From: DATBLE01 sp046734415
Lineage (GTDB): Bacteria; Actinomycetota; Thermoleophilia; Gaiellales; Gaiellaceae
Direction: 5' to 3'
Length of the DNA: 64,000 nucleotides
Assembly: GCA_046734415.1 (NCBI GenBank)
Contig: JBKPRD010000059.1
Span: forward strand, 13,197 to 77,196
Made by a program: the position numbers and the translations under genes. Positions 25,498-34,105 of the stretch are shown here, in pieces. Under the pieces are notes generated by a model that worked only from the letters and a program-made list of their open reading frames with translations, did not search any database and had not been told where the DNA came from. Within the stretch, counting starts at the first letter, position 1; each line of letters starts with the position of its first letter.

Positions 25498-26586
25498 CTA
25501 CGTCGCGAGGACGCGCGGGCCTCCGGCCGCAACCAGCTCCCGGACGCGGGGGACGACCTCGGTGCCGTAGAGCTCGACGTTCGTCATGAGCTGGTCGTGG
25601 GTCAGGCCCGGCATCCCGAACTTGAGGTCGAAGCGGTTTGCGTCGAGCGCCTCGAGGTTCCTCGCGATCTTCTGGGCGACCGTCTCGGGCGAGCCCACGT
25701 AGAGGGCGCCGTCCGTGCCGGTGTCGCGGAGGAACGTCTTCTTGTTCGGAACCGGGAAGCCGCGCTCCACGACCATCTTGCGCATGATCCGTTCCCAGTG
25801 CGGCCAGAACTCCTCGACCGCCTGCTCGTCCGTGGCGGCGACGTGGCCCGGGGAATGGACGGCGACCGGCCGGGGCGAGTAGCCGAACTCCCCCAGCGCC
25901 TTCCGGAACAGTCGCGAGAACGGTGCGAAGCGGGCGGGCGGGCCGCCGATGATCGCGAGCGCGAGGGAGAAGCCGTAACGCGCAGCGCGGACGACCGATT
26001 CGGGGTTGCCGCCGACGCCGATCGAGACGGGCAGCGGTGTCTCGAGGTGGGGGACCACGTCCTGCTCGTGGAGGGGGGCGCGGGTGGTGCCCTGCCAGGT
26101 GACGGCGCCGCCCCTGACGAGCTCGGCGAACAGGTTTGTCTTCTCCTCGAACAGCCGCTCGTAGTCGGCGAGGTCGTAGCCGAAGAGGGGGAACGATTCG
26201 ATGCTGGAGCCGCGACCGAGGATCACCTCGGCGCGTCCGTTCGAGATCGCGTTCAGCGTGGAGTAGCGCTGGAAGACGCGGACAGGGTCGTCCGAACTGA
26301 GTACGGTCACGGCCGAGCCGAGGCGGATGCGGCTCGTGCGACCGGCGATCGCGGCGAGAGCGACGTCGCCGGCGGGCATCGGGAAGTCGTCGGTGTGGTG
26401 CTCGCCGATGCCGAAGAAATCGACGCCGGTCTGGTCTGCGAGGACGCCCTGCTCGACGACGCTGCGGATCGTCTCTGCCTGGGAGAGCGGCCTGCCGTGC
26501 TCGTCGTGGACGTGGTCGCCGAAGGTGTCCAGGCCGAGCACGAGCGGGAACTCTTCGAGCACCCGTGTGGATGTCATGGCGGTCAT
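25498..26586 (-). CDS. LLM-class flavin-dependent oxidoreductase
   Basis: This 362-aa luciferase-like (F420- or FMN-dependent) enzyme has the TIM-barrel blocks FFGIGEHHTDDFPMPAGDVALAAIA, LGSAVTVLSSDDPVRVFQ and GRAEVILGRGSSIESFPLFGY. Three in-frame ATGs lie near the start (26598, 26586, 26577). I prefer 26586 because a GGAG lies about 7 bp upstream of it. A divergent HxlR regulator and a 23-bp palindrome lie immediately upstream, suggesting control by that regulator. The substrate is unknown. Confidence 0.88.
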   Translation of the reverse strand: MTAMTSTRVLEEFPLVLGLDTFGDHVHDEHGRPLSQAETIRSVVEQGVLADQTGVDFFGIGEHHTDDFPMPAGDVALAAIAGRTSRIRLGSAVTVLSSDDPVRVFQRYSTLNAISNGRAEVILGRGSSIESFPLFGYDLADYERLFEEKTNLFAELVRGGAVTWQGTTRAPLHEQDVVPHLETPLPVSIGVGGNPESVVRAARYGFSLALAIIGGPPARFAPFSRLFRKALGEFGYSPRPVAVHSPGHVAATDEQAVEEFWPHWERIMRKMVVERGFPVPNKKTFLRDTGTDGALYVGSPETVAQKIARNLEALDANRFDLKFGMPGLTHDQLMTNVELYGTEVVPRVRELVAAGGPRVLAT

Positions 26587-26617
26587 TTCAGTCTCCATTC
26601 GGACTACTGGTCTAGGA

Positions 26618-26640
26618 GTCACTTCTATTGTAGAAGTAAC
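26618..26640. promoter_or_regulatory. Probable HxlR operator palindrome
   Basis: A 23-bp inverted repeat has 10-bp arms GTCACTTCTA and TAGAAGTAAC (one mismatch) around TTG. It lies 31 bp upstream of the oxidoreductase ATG and 24 bp upstream of the regulator GTG. Its AT-rich make-up stands out in this GC-rich DNA. A -35/-10 pair for the regulator (TTGTAG 26628-26633, TAGCAT 26652-26657, 18 bp apart) overlaps it, so autoregulation is likely. Confidence 0.7.
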
Positions 26641-26664
26641 TCGGGAAGTGCTAGCATTATTCCC

Positions 26665-27024
26665 GTGGCCAAGACGACACCTCCGTCGCGGCTCGGCCGC
26701 GACGCATGCGCACGCAGGGACGCCTCGTTGGTGCGCGCCTTCGACCTGCTCGGCAGGCGTTGGACGGGCGTCGTCCTCGGCACGCTCAGCGACGGGCCCA
26801 CGAGCTTTCGGCAGCTCGCGCGAGCGATCGAGGGAATCAGCGACTCGATGCTCGCGACCCGGCTCGGAGAGCTGACCGAGGTCGAGCTCGTCACGCGCAG
26901 CGTCGAGGAGGGTCCTCCGCTGGCCGTCGCCTACGAGCTCACCGACGGCGGCCGCGCGCTCCTGCCGGCCCTCGAGCAGATCAGCCGCTGGGCGGACGAG
27001 CACTTGCCGCCGGCGGCGAGCTGA
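26665..27024 (+). CDS. HxlR-family winged-helix regulator
   Basis: This 119-aa protein has the HxlR fold: RAFDLLGRRWTGVVLGTLSDGPTSFRQLARAIEGISDSMLATRLGEL contains the recognition helix, followed by the wing (VELVTRSVEEGPPLAVAYELT). One cysteine (RDACARRD) sits where redox-sensing members keep theirs. It starts at a GTG (VAKTTPPS). It diverges from the LLM oxidoreductase and probably represses it and itself from the palindrome between them. Confidence 0.88.
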   Translation: MAKTTPPSRLGRDACARRDASLVRAFDLLGRRWTGVVLGTLSDGPTSFRQLARAIEGISDSMLATRLGELTEVELVTRSVEEGPPLAVAYELTDGGRALLPALEQISRWADEHLPPAAS

Positions 27025-27120
27025 GCCCGACGGGATCAGCCCGCCAGCGGCAGAAGACCCGCGCACTTGATGCACATGTCACGACCATTCCTCGGCGTCG
27101 GCCGCGATCTGCAAGAGAAA

Positions 27121-27145
27121 GGGGGCGGGCCGAACGCCCGCCCCC
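27121..27145 (-). terminator. Rho-independent terminator of the MFS gene
   Basis: A perfect 10-bp stem (GGGGGCGGGC with GCCCGCCCCC, loop CGAAC on the plus strand) lies 9 bp past the MFS stop codon. On the minus strand it is followed by TTTCTCTT, a usable U-tract. Confidence 0.8.
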
Positions 27146-27154
27146 CAAGTCGGC

Positions 27155-28576
27155 CTACGCGGCTTCGGCGAGCTCCCCGCGAACCGGAAGCTCCTCCACC
27201 TTCGCGGCGACGCGGCGGACGGCGATCAGCTTCGCCGAGGCGACTGCGCCGATCGCGGCCATCACCGCACCCACGATCAAGGCGGTGTGAAGCCCGCTCA
27301 CGAACGACTCTGCCGAGCCCTGCCCCAACGCCGCGGCGCCGGGGATCAGCGCACCGAAGAGCGCGACGCCGACGGCGATCCCGGCCTGGCGGAAGGTGTC
27401 GTTCACGCCGGCGGCGAGGCCGCTCTGCTCGGGCGGAGCGGACGCGAGCGCGACCGCCGCACCGGCCGGGTTGTAGAGGCCGGTTCCAAGCCCGCCGACG
27501 AGCAGCGCCGGCAGGAGCATCGCCCACGACGAGGTTGCGGTCGCGAGCAGTCCGAGCGCCAGCCCGATCGCCACGAACGCAAGCCCGACAGCGATCATCG
27601 CGCCCGGCGAGACCTTCTCGAGCAGGGACGCGCTCGCGCCGGAGACGAGGAAGATCAGCACCGTCGCCGGCAGGTAGACGAGTCCCGCCTGGATCGGCGA
27701 GAGGCCCAGGATCTGCTGGAGGTACAGCGTCGTGTACAGGAAGATCGCGAAGAACGACGCCGAGATCGAGAACACCGCGACCTGCGCGCCGGCAAACTCC
27801 TTGTTGCGGAAGAGGTCGAGCGGGAGCATCGGCTCCTTGACTCGCGCCTCGATCGCCAGGAACGCCGCGAGCAGGAGCCCTGCGCCCGCGAACTCGGCGA
27901 CGACCGCCGTGCTGCCCCAGCCCTGTTCGTTCCCGCGCAGCAGCGCGAGCACGAGCAGGAACAGGCCGCCGACGAGCGCGGTCTGGCCCGGCCAATCGAC
28001 GCGGCGGGCATTCGGGTCGCGCGACTCGCGCACCCAGCGGTACGTGGCGACGATAGTGGCGATCCCGACCGGCACGTTCACGTAGAAGATCCAGCGCCAC
28101 CCGAGGTAGGACGTCATCGCACCGCCGACGGCCGGGCCGACGGCGAACGACGCGCCGATGGTCGCGCCATACACGGCGAGCGCCTTCGACCGCTCCTTCC
28201 ACTCCGGGAAGGCGTCCGCGAGGAGCGCCAGCGACGTGGCGAAGAGGATCGCCGCACCGACACCCTGCACGGCGCGGGCGCTGTCGAGCAGCTCGATCGA
28301 GCCGGCGGTGGCGCACCAAAGCGATGCGCCGGTGAAGACGACCAGCCCCAGCACGAAGAGCCGGCGCCGCCCGAAGCGGTCGGCGATCGAGCCGGAGGTG
28401 AGCACGACAGCGGCAAGCGCGACCGTGTACGCGTCCACGACCCACTGCAGGCCGGAGATGCCGGCGTCGAGGCTGGACGCGATCTTCGGCAGCGCCGTGT
28501 TGACCACGGCGACGTCGAGCATGAGCATGGCCGTCGCGAGACACACGACGGCGAGAGTTCCGCGACGGCTGAACAT
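27155..28576 (-). CDS. MFS drug transporter, DHA2 (14-TM) type
   Basis: This 473-aa protein has motif A in SIADRFGRRRLFVLGL, the DHA2 motif LDVAVVNTALPKIASSL in helix 1, and GPAVGGAMTSYLGWRWIFYVNVPVG (motif C and the helix 5-6 block). It would export drugs or similar compounds with proton antiport. I chose the ATG at 28576 because AAAGGGG lies 6 bp upstream; an ATG 11 codons earlier lacks such a site. A strong terminator follows the stop. Confidence 0.93.
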   Translation of the reverse strand: MFSRRGTLAVVCLATAMLMLDVAVVNTALPKIASSLDAGISGLQWVVDAYTVALAAVVLTSGSIADRFGRRRLFVLGLVVFTGASLWCATAGSIELLDSARAVQGVGAAILFATSLALLADAFPEWKERSKALAVYGATIGASFAVGPAVGGAMTSYLGWRWIFYVNVPVGIATIVATYRWVRESRDPNARRVDWPGQTALVGGLFLLVLALLRGNEQGWGSTAVVAEFAGAGLLLAAFLAIEARVKEPMLPLDLFRNKEFAGAQVAVFSISASFFAIFLYTTLYLQQILGLSPIQAGLVYLPATVLIFLVSGASASLLEKVSPGAMIAVGLAFVAIGLALGLLATATSSWAMLLPALLVGGLGTGLYNPAGAAVALASAPPEQSGLAAGVNDTFRQAGIAVGVALFGALIPGAAALGQGSAESFVSGLHTALIVGAVMAAIGAVASAKLIAVRRVAAKVEELPVRGELAEAA

Positions 28577-28698
28577 GTCAACCCCTTTCGGTGTCGAGAT
28601 CGAAGACATCGGAGTCAGTCTCGATGCGCGGCCGTCGCGGCACAGTCGTGGCACCTTGCGTCTGGAGGTGCGGCTGCCCACACCTCGGCGTTTTCGCT

Positions 28699-28965
28699 CT
28701 ACCCGAGCCGGTCAGGCAGCCGGGCCGCCCACCAGTCCTCCCACCGCTCGTCCGGGACCGCCGCGGTGTAGTCGCGGTCGAGCTGGACGAGCGCGTGGAC
28801 GAGGTGGCTGCGCACCGGCTTCGAGCCGAGCAGCTCGGAAAGCTCGGAGAGGTTCAACAGCCAGTCGGCGTACCACGAGGCCCAGTCCGGATCCTCGCCG
28901 TCGGTGATGCGGTAGACGACGTGGTGGGTCTCGGCGGCCTCGTGCAGGACCTCGGCGAGCGTCAC
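28699..28965 (-). CDS. Conserved-looking 88-aa protein of unknown function
   Basis: This acidic, helical 88-aa protein opens MTLAEVLHEAAETHHVVYRI and has an unusually Trp-rich body: WASWYADWLLNLSELSELLG and WEDWWAARLPD. There is no signal, no membrane helix and no known motif. It stands alone between two hairpins (28665-28686 and 28982-29011). I do not assign a function; the composition and clean start support a real gene. Confidence 0.65.
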   Translation of the reverse strand: MTLAEVLHEAAETHHVVYRITDGEDPDWASWYADWLLNLSELSELLGSKPVRSHLVHALVQLDRDYTAAVPDERWEDWWAARLPDRLG

Positions 28966-28981
28966 GAGACCGACTATAGGC

Positions 28982-29011
28982 CGAAGGGCCAGACTCCAGC
29001 CTGACCCTTCG
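28982..29011. terminator. Hairpin between the cupin and the 88-aa gene
   Basis: The outer stem CGAAGGG/CCCTTCG encloses an inner stem of CCAGACT against AGCCTGA with wobble pairs. It lies 22 bp past the cupin stop on the minus strand. There is no clear U-tract, so a terminator role is only probable. Confidence 0.45.
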
Positions 29012-29032
29012 AACCTGCCTTCCTTCTGCGAG

Positions 29033-29650
29033 CTACGCGGTGCGGGCGACCAGGCCGCCGGCCGGCTTCGGCCACTCGGGCCGGTAGGTCGGGCCGTAGC
29101 CCATCGCCTTCCCGAGCGGAGCGCCCATCGCGAGCGCCGTCTTCTGCACCCACGCGGGGATCTTCGGCAGCTGCACCGTGTCGAAGTGCGCGTTCGCGAT
29201 CACGGCGAGCCGGAACGGGTTCGGCATGCCTTTCCTGTTCGTCTTGCCGTCGGCCGCCAGCGAGAACATCGTCTCGATCAGCGACTCGAATCGGAGCGCC
29301 GGGCGAACCTCGCACCGGAAGACGAGCTCGTCGTCGCCCGCGTTCCACCACGTGTGCGGCGTGCCGGGCGCGACGCCGAGCACCTCGCCCGGACCGGCCT
29401 CGACCTCGCGGCCGCCGACCTTGGCGCCGAGCCGGCCGGAGACGACCTCGAACCGCTCCCACTGGCTCGGGTGGACGTGCGCGGCGGCGACCGAGCCCCC
29501 GGGGTCGCAGCGAAGCTCGAGCAGCACGTACTCGCCGCCGGTCGACTCCGCTGTCTCGATGAAGGTCATCCGCTCCCCGGTGACCGGGTTCTCGAGTGTC
29601 TGTCCCTGCTGGATCACCTCAACCTCCTGCGTCGTTGACGCGCTCACCAT
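29033..29650 (-). CDS. Cupin-domain protein
   Basis: This 205-aa protein has a single cupin barrel in its first 120 residues. Motif 1 is AAHVHPSQWERFEVVSGRLG, with two His and one Glu as metal ligands. Motif 2 is GEVLGVAPGTPHTWWNAGDDE. A helical C-terminal extension of about 80 residues (LPKIPAWVQKTALAMGAPLGK) follows. It diverges from a second, unrelated cupin gene 79 bp away. The substrate is unknown. Confidence 0.8.
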   Translation of the reverse strand: MVSASTTQEVEVIQQGQTLENPVTGERMTFIETAESTGGEYVLLELRCDPGGSVAAAHVHPSQWERFEVVSGRLGAKVGGREVEAGPGEVLGVAPGTPHTWWNAGDDELVFRCEVRPALRFESLIETMFSLAADGKTNRKGMPNPFRLAVIANAHFDTVQLPKIPAWVQKTALAMGAPLGKAMGYGPTYRPEWPKPAGGLVARTA

Positions 29651-29728
29651 CGCGCGTTGGGGAGGCCGCGGGAATCGCGCTACCGCGAGAACGAGGGTGC
29701 GGTTGCCCACACCCTTTACCCTGTCGCC

Positions 29729-30109
29729 GTGAGCGAGCTGCGCGTGATCCGGCCGGATTCCGCGACCACGGGACGCCAGCAGCTGGAGTACTTCCTCGGC
29801 GTCTCCGGAGAGACGTGCGGCTCGACAGGGCTGGCGATGCACCTCGTCGTCGTCCCTCCCGGCGCGGCGGCCGAGCCCCACTTCCACGACGGCTACGAGA
29901 CGGCGATCTACCAGCTCGAGGGCCGCGTCGAGACGCACTACGGCCCCGGACTCGAGCAGTCCGTGGTGACGCAGGCGGGCGACTTCCTCTTCGTCCCGCC
30001 GGGTGTGCCGCACCGGGCCGTGAACCTGAGCGAGACCGAGCCCGCGGTCGCGATCATCGCCCGGAACGACGCGAACGAGCAGGAGCGCGTCGTCCCGTAC
30101 TCGCCCTAG
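29729..30109 (+). CDS. Small cupin protein
   Basis: This 126-aa single-domain cupin has motif 1 PHFHDGYETAIYQLEGRVE and motif 2 GDFLFVPPGVPHRAVN, both with intact metal ligands. The GTG start at 29729 (VSELRVIRPDSATTG) lies 6 bp after a -10-like TACCCT, which would give a leaderless mRNA. The substrate is unknown. Confidence 0.82.
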   Translation: MSELRVIRPDSATTGRQQLEYFLGVSGETCGSTGLAMHLVVVPPGAAAEPHFHDGYETAIYQLEGRVETHYGPGLEQSVVTQAGDFLFVPPGVPHRAVNLSETEPAVAIIARNDANEQERVVPYSP

Positions 30110-30175
30110 CATCCGGTCGCCAGGAGGACGACGGCGAATGCGCCCGTCCAGACCGTCCGATGCACGGTTGTCGCG

Positions 30176-31114
30176 CTATCGGAGCAGGAAGCCCTCGCCG
30201 AGCTCGTCGTCCGGCTCGAGCACGAACTCGTGGCGCCCGGTCAGGTGCGCGCTCCCCTCCACCTCGGTGATCACGCCGCCGTCGGTCTCCTCGACGACGC
30301 GGCCGACGAACTCGCTGCCGACGATGCTCCGGTGGCGGAGCGGCTCGCCCGTCGCGAGGCGGCCCTCGCCGTGGAGCAGCGCCAGCCGCGCGGACGTGCC
30401 GCTGCCGCAGGGCGAGCGGTCGACCTCGCCGTCGGCGAAGACGGTGACGTTGCGTTGGGCGAGCGGCTCATCGCCCTCCTCCTGCCAGAAGACCACGCCG
30501 TACACGTCGCGGAGCTCCGGCTCGTCCGGGTGGACGATCTCGTGCGCCGCCTCGAGATCCGCCTTGATCGTGCGGCCGAGCTCGATCAGCCGCGGCAGCT
30601 CGCCCGGCTCGACCCGTTCGGGGCACGACGCGTAGAAGGCGCCGCCGAAGGCGACGTCGACACGGCGGTCGGCCGCCTCGAGGTCACGCCCCCACACGAA
30701 CGACGGCACATTGCGGAAGCGCACGGAGAGGACGCGGCCGTTCTCGAGCCGTGCGACCGTCGGCAGCCTCCCGGAGGGGACGTCGACGGCGACCTCCGGC
30801 CCTTCGACCCGGCCGCTCTCGATCGCCCAGGTGACGAGCGCGATCGTGCCGTGGCCGCACGCGGTCGAGTAGCCGGCGTTGTGGAAGAAGACGACCCCGA
30901 GGTCGGCGCCCTCGTCCTCCGGCTCGGTGACGAAGCAGCCGTACATGTCGGCGTGGCCGCGCGGCTCGTAGACGAGCAACCGGCGGACGTGGTCGAGGTG
31001 CTCCGCCGCGTAGCGGCGCTTGTCGAGGATGCGCCGCCCGGGCAGCGGGCCGACGCCGCCGGTGACGATGCGGAACGGCTCGCCGGCGGTGTGGTAGTCG
31101 ACCGCCTTGATCAA
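30176..31114 (-). CDS. Proline racemase-family enzyme (hydroxyproline epimerase type)
   Basis: This 312-aa protein has both thiol/thiolate acid-base cysteines of the family: C86 in NAGYSTACGHGTIAL and C236 in EVDRSPCGSGTSARLA. Keeping both points to a racemase/epimerase rather than a trans-3-hydroxyproline dehydratase, in which one is replaced. 4-hydroxyproline 2-epimerase is the commonest activity. The start is a TTG at 31114 (LIKAVDYHTAGEP) that overlaps the upstream crotonase stop as TTGA. Confidence 0.88.
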   Translation of the reverse strand: MIKAVDYHTAGEPFRIVTGGVGPLPGRRILDKRRYAAEHLDHVRRLLVYEPRGHADMYGCFVTEPEDEGADLGVVFFHNAGYSTACGHGTIALVTWAIESGRVEGPEVAVDVPSGRLPTVARLENGRVLSVRFRNVPSFVWGRDLEAADRRVDVAFGGAFYASCPERVEPGELPRLIELGRTIKADLEAAHEIVHPDEPELRDVYGVVFWQEEGDEPLAQRNVTVFADGEVDRSPCGSGTSARLALLHGEGRLATGEPLRHRSIVGSEFVGRVVEETDGGVITEVEGSAHLTGRHEFVLEPDDELGEGFLLR

Positions 31115-31881
31115 CGCCCGGTGAAGCGGGGCGGGCGCTTCTCGAGGAAGGCGCCGACGCCCTCCCGGAAGTCCTCCGTCTTCGTCGCGGCGCTCTGGAG
31201 CTGGGCCTCGAGCGCCAGCTGCTCGTCGAGGCTCGAGCGTGCAGCGCGGTCGAAGAGCCGCTTCGTCATCCCGATCGCCGCGGTCGGGCCCTCTGCACAA
31301 GTCGCCGCCAGCTCGGCCGCCCGCGCGGGCAGCGCGTCCGCCTCGACGACCTCGTCGACGAGGCCCCAGGCGTGGGCTTCCGCGGCGGTCAACCTGCGGT
31401 TCGACGTCATCCACGCGAACGCCCGGGACGGCCCGAGCACGCGCGCGAGGAAGTACGTCCCGCCCGAGTCCGGAACGAGTCCGATGCCGATGAAGCCCGG
31501 GACGAACATCGCGGTGTCGGCGGCGATGCGGATGTCGCACACGCAGGCGAGCGAGAGGCCCGCGCCGGCCGCCGCCCCGTTGACTGCGGCGATCACGGGC
31601 TTCTCGAGCGCACGGATCGCCCGCACGTTCGGGTGGTAGCTCGCCTCCAGATGCCCCGCGATGTCGCGGTCGACCGACTCGAACTCCTTCATGTCCTGGC
31701 CCGCACAGAACCCCTTTCCGGCGCCCGTGACGACGACCGCACGGACGTCCGCGGCCCTGGCCTCGTCGAGCGCCGCGCGCAGGGCCGCGTGCATCGAGGT
31801 CGTCAACGCGTTGTAGGCCTCGGGCCGGTTGAGCGTGATCGTCAGGACGCCGCCGTCTCGGCTGGTCTCGACCTCGGCCAC
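31111..31881 (-). CDS. Enoyl-CoA hydratase/isomerase, PaaG-like
   Basis: This 256-aa crotonase has the oxyanion-hole blocks GAGKGFCAGQDMKEF and VNGAAAGAGLSLA, a VPDSGGTYFLARVLG loop and a C-terminus FREGVGAFLEKRPPRFTGR that is nearly the E. coli PaaG ending. PaaG converts the ring-epoxide of phenylacetyl-CoA to an oxepin-CoA, the step after PaaABCE. paaABCD lie 6 kb away, so a role in phenylacetate degradation is likely, though crotonase substrates are hard to read from sequence. Confidence 0.82.
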   Translation of the reverse strand: MAEVETSRDGGVLTITLNRPEAYNALTTSMHAALRAALDEARAADVRAVVVTGAGKGFCAGQDMKEFESVDRDIAGHLEASYHPNVRAIRALEKPVIAAVNGAAAGAGLSLACVCDIRIAADTAMFVPGFIGIGLVPDSGGTYFLARVLGPSRAFAWMTSNRRLTAAEAHAWGLVDEVVEADALPARAAELAATCAEGPTAAIGMTKRLFDRAARSSLDEQLALEAQLQSAATKTEDFREGVGAFLEKRPPRFTGR

Positions 31882-31918
31882 GGGGCGCAGCCTATCGCCC
31901 GGCTGGTACTACTGGAAC

Positions 31919-32914
31919 ATGGGAGCGTTGAGGCTGATTTCCGAGGGCAGTTCACGCGACAGCGGGCTTCGCCCGGTGTCGCGGGAAGAGGACGAGACGC
32001 CGCTCGACGCGTACTCGCGCGTCGTCACGGAAGTCGCCCGGAAGCTCTCGCCGTCGGTCGCGAACCTGCGGGTCCGGCGCGGACGCCGGGAGGGCGGCGG
32101 GAGCGGCGTCGTGATCACGCCTGACGGCTTCGTCCTCACCTCCGCGCACGTCGTCGAGGGCGCCGGTCGCGGCATCGCCTCGTTCGTCGACGGGCGCGAG
32201 CTGTCGGTCGAGGTGGTCGGATCCGACCCGCTCTCCGACCTCGCCGTCCTCCGCACGGAGGCCGACGGCCTCACCGCGGCGGAGCTCGGCGACGCGGAGA
32301 GCCTGCAGGTCGGCCAGCTCGTCGTCGCGATCGGCAACCCGAACGGCTTCGCGGGCTCCGTGACCGCCGGCGTCGTGTCGGCGCTCGGCCGCTCGCTGCC
32401 GACGCGATCCGGTTCGGCAACCCGGATCGTCGACAACGTCATCCAGACCGATGCCGCGCTCAACCCCGGCAACTCGGGCGGCGCGCTCGCGGACGGCGCC
32501 GGCCGCGTCGTCGGAATCAACACGGCGGTCGCCGGCGTGGGCCTCGGCCTCGCCGTCCCGATCAACGAGACGACCCGGCGCATCGTCGGCGCGCTGATGG
32601 TCGAGGGCCGCTTCCGCCGTGCGTACATCGGCATCGCGAGCGGCGCCCGTCCGCTGCCGCCGCGACTGGCCGCCGCACTCGGCCGGAAGAGCGGGATCGA
32701 GGTCGTCGAGGTCGTGGACGGGAGCCCCGCCGACCACGCCGGCCTGCAGGCGGAGGACCTGATCGTCGAGCTCGACGGGCAGCCGGTCGAGGACATGAAC
32801 GACCTGCAGCGCCTGATGGCCGGCGAGCTGATCGGGCGGCGGGTACCCGCGCGGGTGCTGCGGCACGGCCGCCGGCTCGAGCTCCAGCTCGTGCCGGAGG
32901 AGCTGACGGACTAG
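31919..32914 (+). CDS. HtrA-like S1C serine protease with PDZ domain
   Basis: This 331-aa protein has the trypsin-like triad H77 (LTSAHVVEG), D107 (DPLSDLAVLR) and S186 (NPGNSGGAL), then one PDZ domain (GIEVVEVVDGSPADHAGLQAED). Unlike most HtrA/DegP proteins it has no signal peptide or membrane anchor, so it appears cytosolic. The ATG at 31919 sits just after a TACTAC/TACTGG-like -10 region. It converges with the GerW gene and overlaps its end by 4 bp. Confidence 0.9.
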   Translation: MGALRLISEGSSRDSGLRPVSREEDETPLDAYSRVVTEVARKLSPSVANLRVRRGRREGGGSGVVITPDGFVLTSAHVVEGAGRGIASFVDGRELSVEVVGSDPLSDLAVLRTEADGLTAAELGDAESLQVGQLVVAIGNPNGFAGSVTAGVVSALGRSLPTRSGSATRIVDNVIQTDAALNPGNSGGALADGAGRVVGINTAVAGVGLGLAVPINETTRRIVGALMVEGRFRRAYIGIASGARPLPPRLAAALGRKSGIEVVEVVDGSPADHAGLQAEDLIVELDGQPVEDMNDLQRLMAGELIGRRVPARVLRHGRRLELQLVPEELTD

Positions 32915-33204
32915 CGGCGTCGCACGAGCAGGAGCGCGAGGACGACGAGCGCCGCGATTCGGACGGGATCGACGGCCGGCCGCCACGAGACCTGGCCGTT
33001 CTTGATCACGTAGACACCGGCCGGGCGGCCGCCGAGGCCGAAGCCGCCACCGCCGTTGCCCTCGTTGTCGCCGCCGCCGCCGCCCCCGCCGCCGACCTTG
33101 GCGACCGGGATCACGACCGCGCCCTCGTGCTCGATCGGGTCGCCGAAGACGCGGCTGACCGAGACGGCGTCGCGCACACCGTGCAGAAGCTCCTCGGGGT
33201 TCAT
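32911..33204 (-). CDS. GerW/YtfJ-family protein
   Basis: This 97-aa protein has the family core: ELLHGVRDAVSVSRVFGDPIEHEGAVVIPVAKV, a run of eight glycines, then FGLGGRPAGVYVIKNGQVSW, and a C-terminal membrane helix (IAALVVLALLLVRRR). In Bacillus the family is linked to spores, but members are common in non-sporulating actinobacteria. The ATG has a strong GGAGGA upstream and overlaps the crotonase stop by 4 bp. Confidence 0.85.
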   Translation of the reverse strand: MNPEELLHGVRDAVSVSRVFGDPIEHEGAVVIPVAKVGGGGGGGGDNEGNGGGGFGLGGRPAGVYVIKNGQVSWRPAVDPVRIAALVVLALLLVRRR

Positions 33205-34025
33205 TGCTCCTCCTTCCGTCGATCCAGGAAGCCTTGCACGCCCGCGGCCGCGTCGGCGGTCAGCATCGACAGCGCGAGCCAGTCGTGAGCGTGGCGGATC
33301 GTCCCGTGCCAGGCGGCGTCGCGCCAGAAGTCGAGCTGGGTCTTCGCGTAGCGCGTCATCGTCGGCAGCCGGTCGGCGAGCTTGGTCACGAGCTCGTCGA
33401 CGGTGGCATCGAGCTCCGCGGCCGGGACGACACGGTTGACGAGCCCCCACTCCGCCGCCTTCACCGCGGGGATCTCCTCGCCGAGCATGACGATCTCCCG
33501 GGCCCGCCGGTCGCCGACGAGGAGCGGCAGCCACTGCGTAGCGCCGGCGGCCGGCACCGATCCGTGCTGGAGGCCGACGTGACGGATGAACGCGTCGTCG
33601 ACCATCACCGCGAGGTCGCACGCCATCTGCAGCTCGTTCCCGCCACCGACGCAGATCCCGTTGATCCGCGCGAGTGTCGGCTTGCCGACGTGCCGCAGCG
33701 CGCTCACGCCCGCCTCCATCGCCCCGAACCACTTCCAGTACTCGCGCTCGTTGCCGAGGTACCCCTCCTCCGCCCAGGTGCGAAGGTCGGCGCCGACGCA
33801 GAAGGCCCGGCCCGCTCCCGTGAGCACGACCACTCGTACCTCGTCGTCCCACGACGCGTCCTCGCATGCTCGCGCAAGCTCGCGCAGCATCCGGAAGTCG
33901 AACGCGTTCAGGACCTCCGGGCGGTCGAGGGTGATCGTCGCTCGTGGCGGCGCCTTGTCGTAGAGGATCGCGTCGAAGCGGAGCTCGTCCGGCGGGTATG
34001 GAGCCGGGCGCTGCGGCTCGGGCAC
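33201..34025 (-). CDS. Enoyl-CoA hydratase/isomerase family protein
   Basis: This 274-aa crotonase has VVVLTGAGRAFCVGADLRTW and INGICVGGGNELQMACDLAV as its oxyanion-hole blocks. The long segment RHVGLQHGSVPAAGATQWLP, in place of the usual G-loop, sets it apart from simple fatty-acid hydratases. I chose the GTG at 34025 because AAAGGGG lies 6 bp upstream. The start overlaps nothing; the stop overlaps GerW. Its CoA substrate is not predictable. Confidence 0.85.
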   Translation of the reverse strand: MPEPQRPAPYPPDELRFDAILYDKAPPRATITLDRPEVLNAFDFRMLRELARACEDASWDDEVRVVVLTGAGRAFCVGADLRTWAEEGYLGNEREYWKWFGAMEAGVSALRHVGKPTLARINGICVGGGNELQMACDLAVMVDDAFIRHVGLQHGSVPAAGATQWLPLLVGDRRAREIVMLGEEIPAVKAAEWGLVNRVVPAAELDATVDELVTKLADRLPTMTRYAKTQLDFWRDAAWHGTIRHAHDWLALSMLTADAAAGVQGFLDRRKEEQ

Positions 34026-34105
34026 GCCCACCCCCTTTCGCGTCGGGAACCGTTGGAGCGTAATCGCTTAGGGTGCTCCAGCGGCGGGCTTACGAAGGAG
34101 GGCCG

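Noticed and set aside
28665..28686. GAGGTG/CACCTC hairpin after the 88-aa gene
   Set aside because: The stem is short with a mismatch and no U-tract; too weak to call a terminator.
33061..33100. GC-rich triplet run (poly-Gly codons) as a DNA repeat element
   Set aside because: It lies inside the GerW gene and encodes the glycine loop common in that family.
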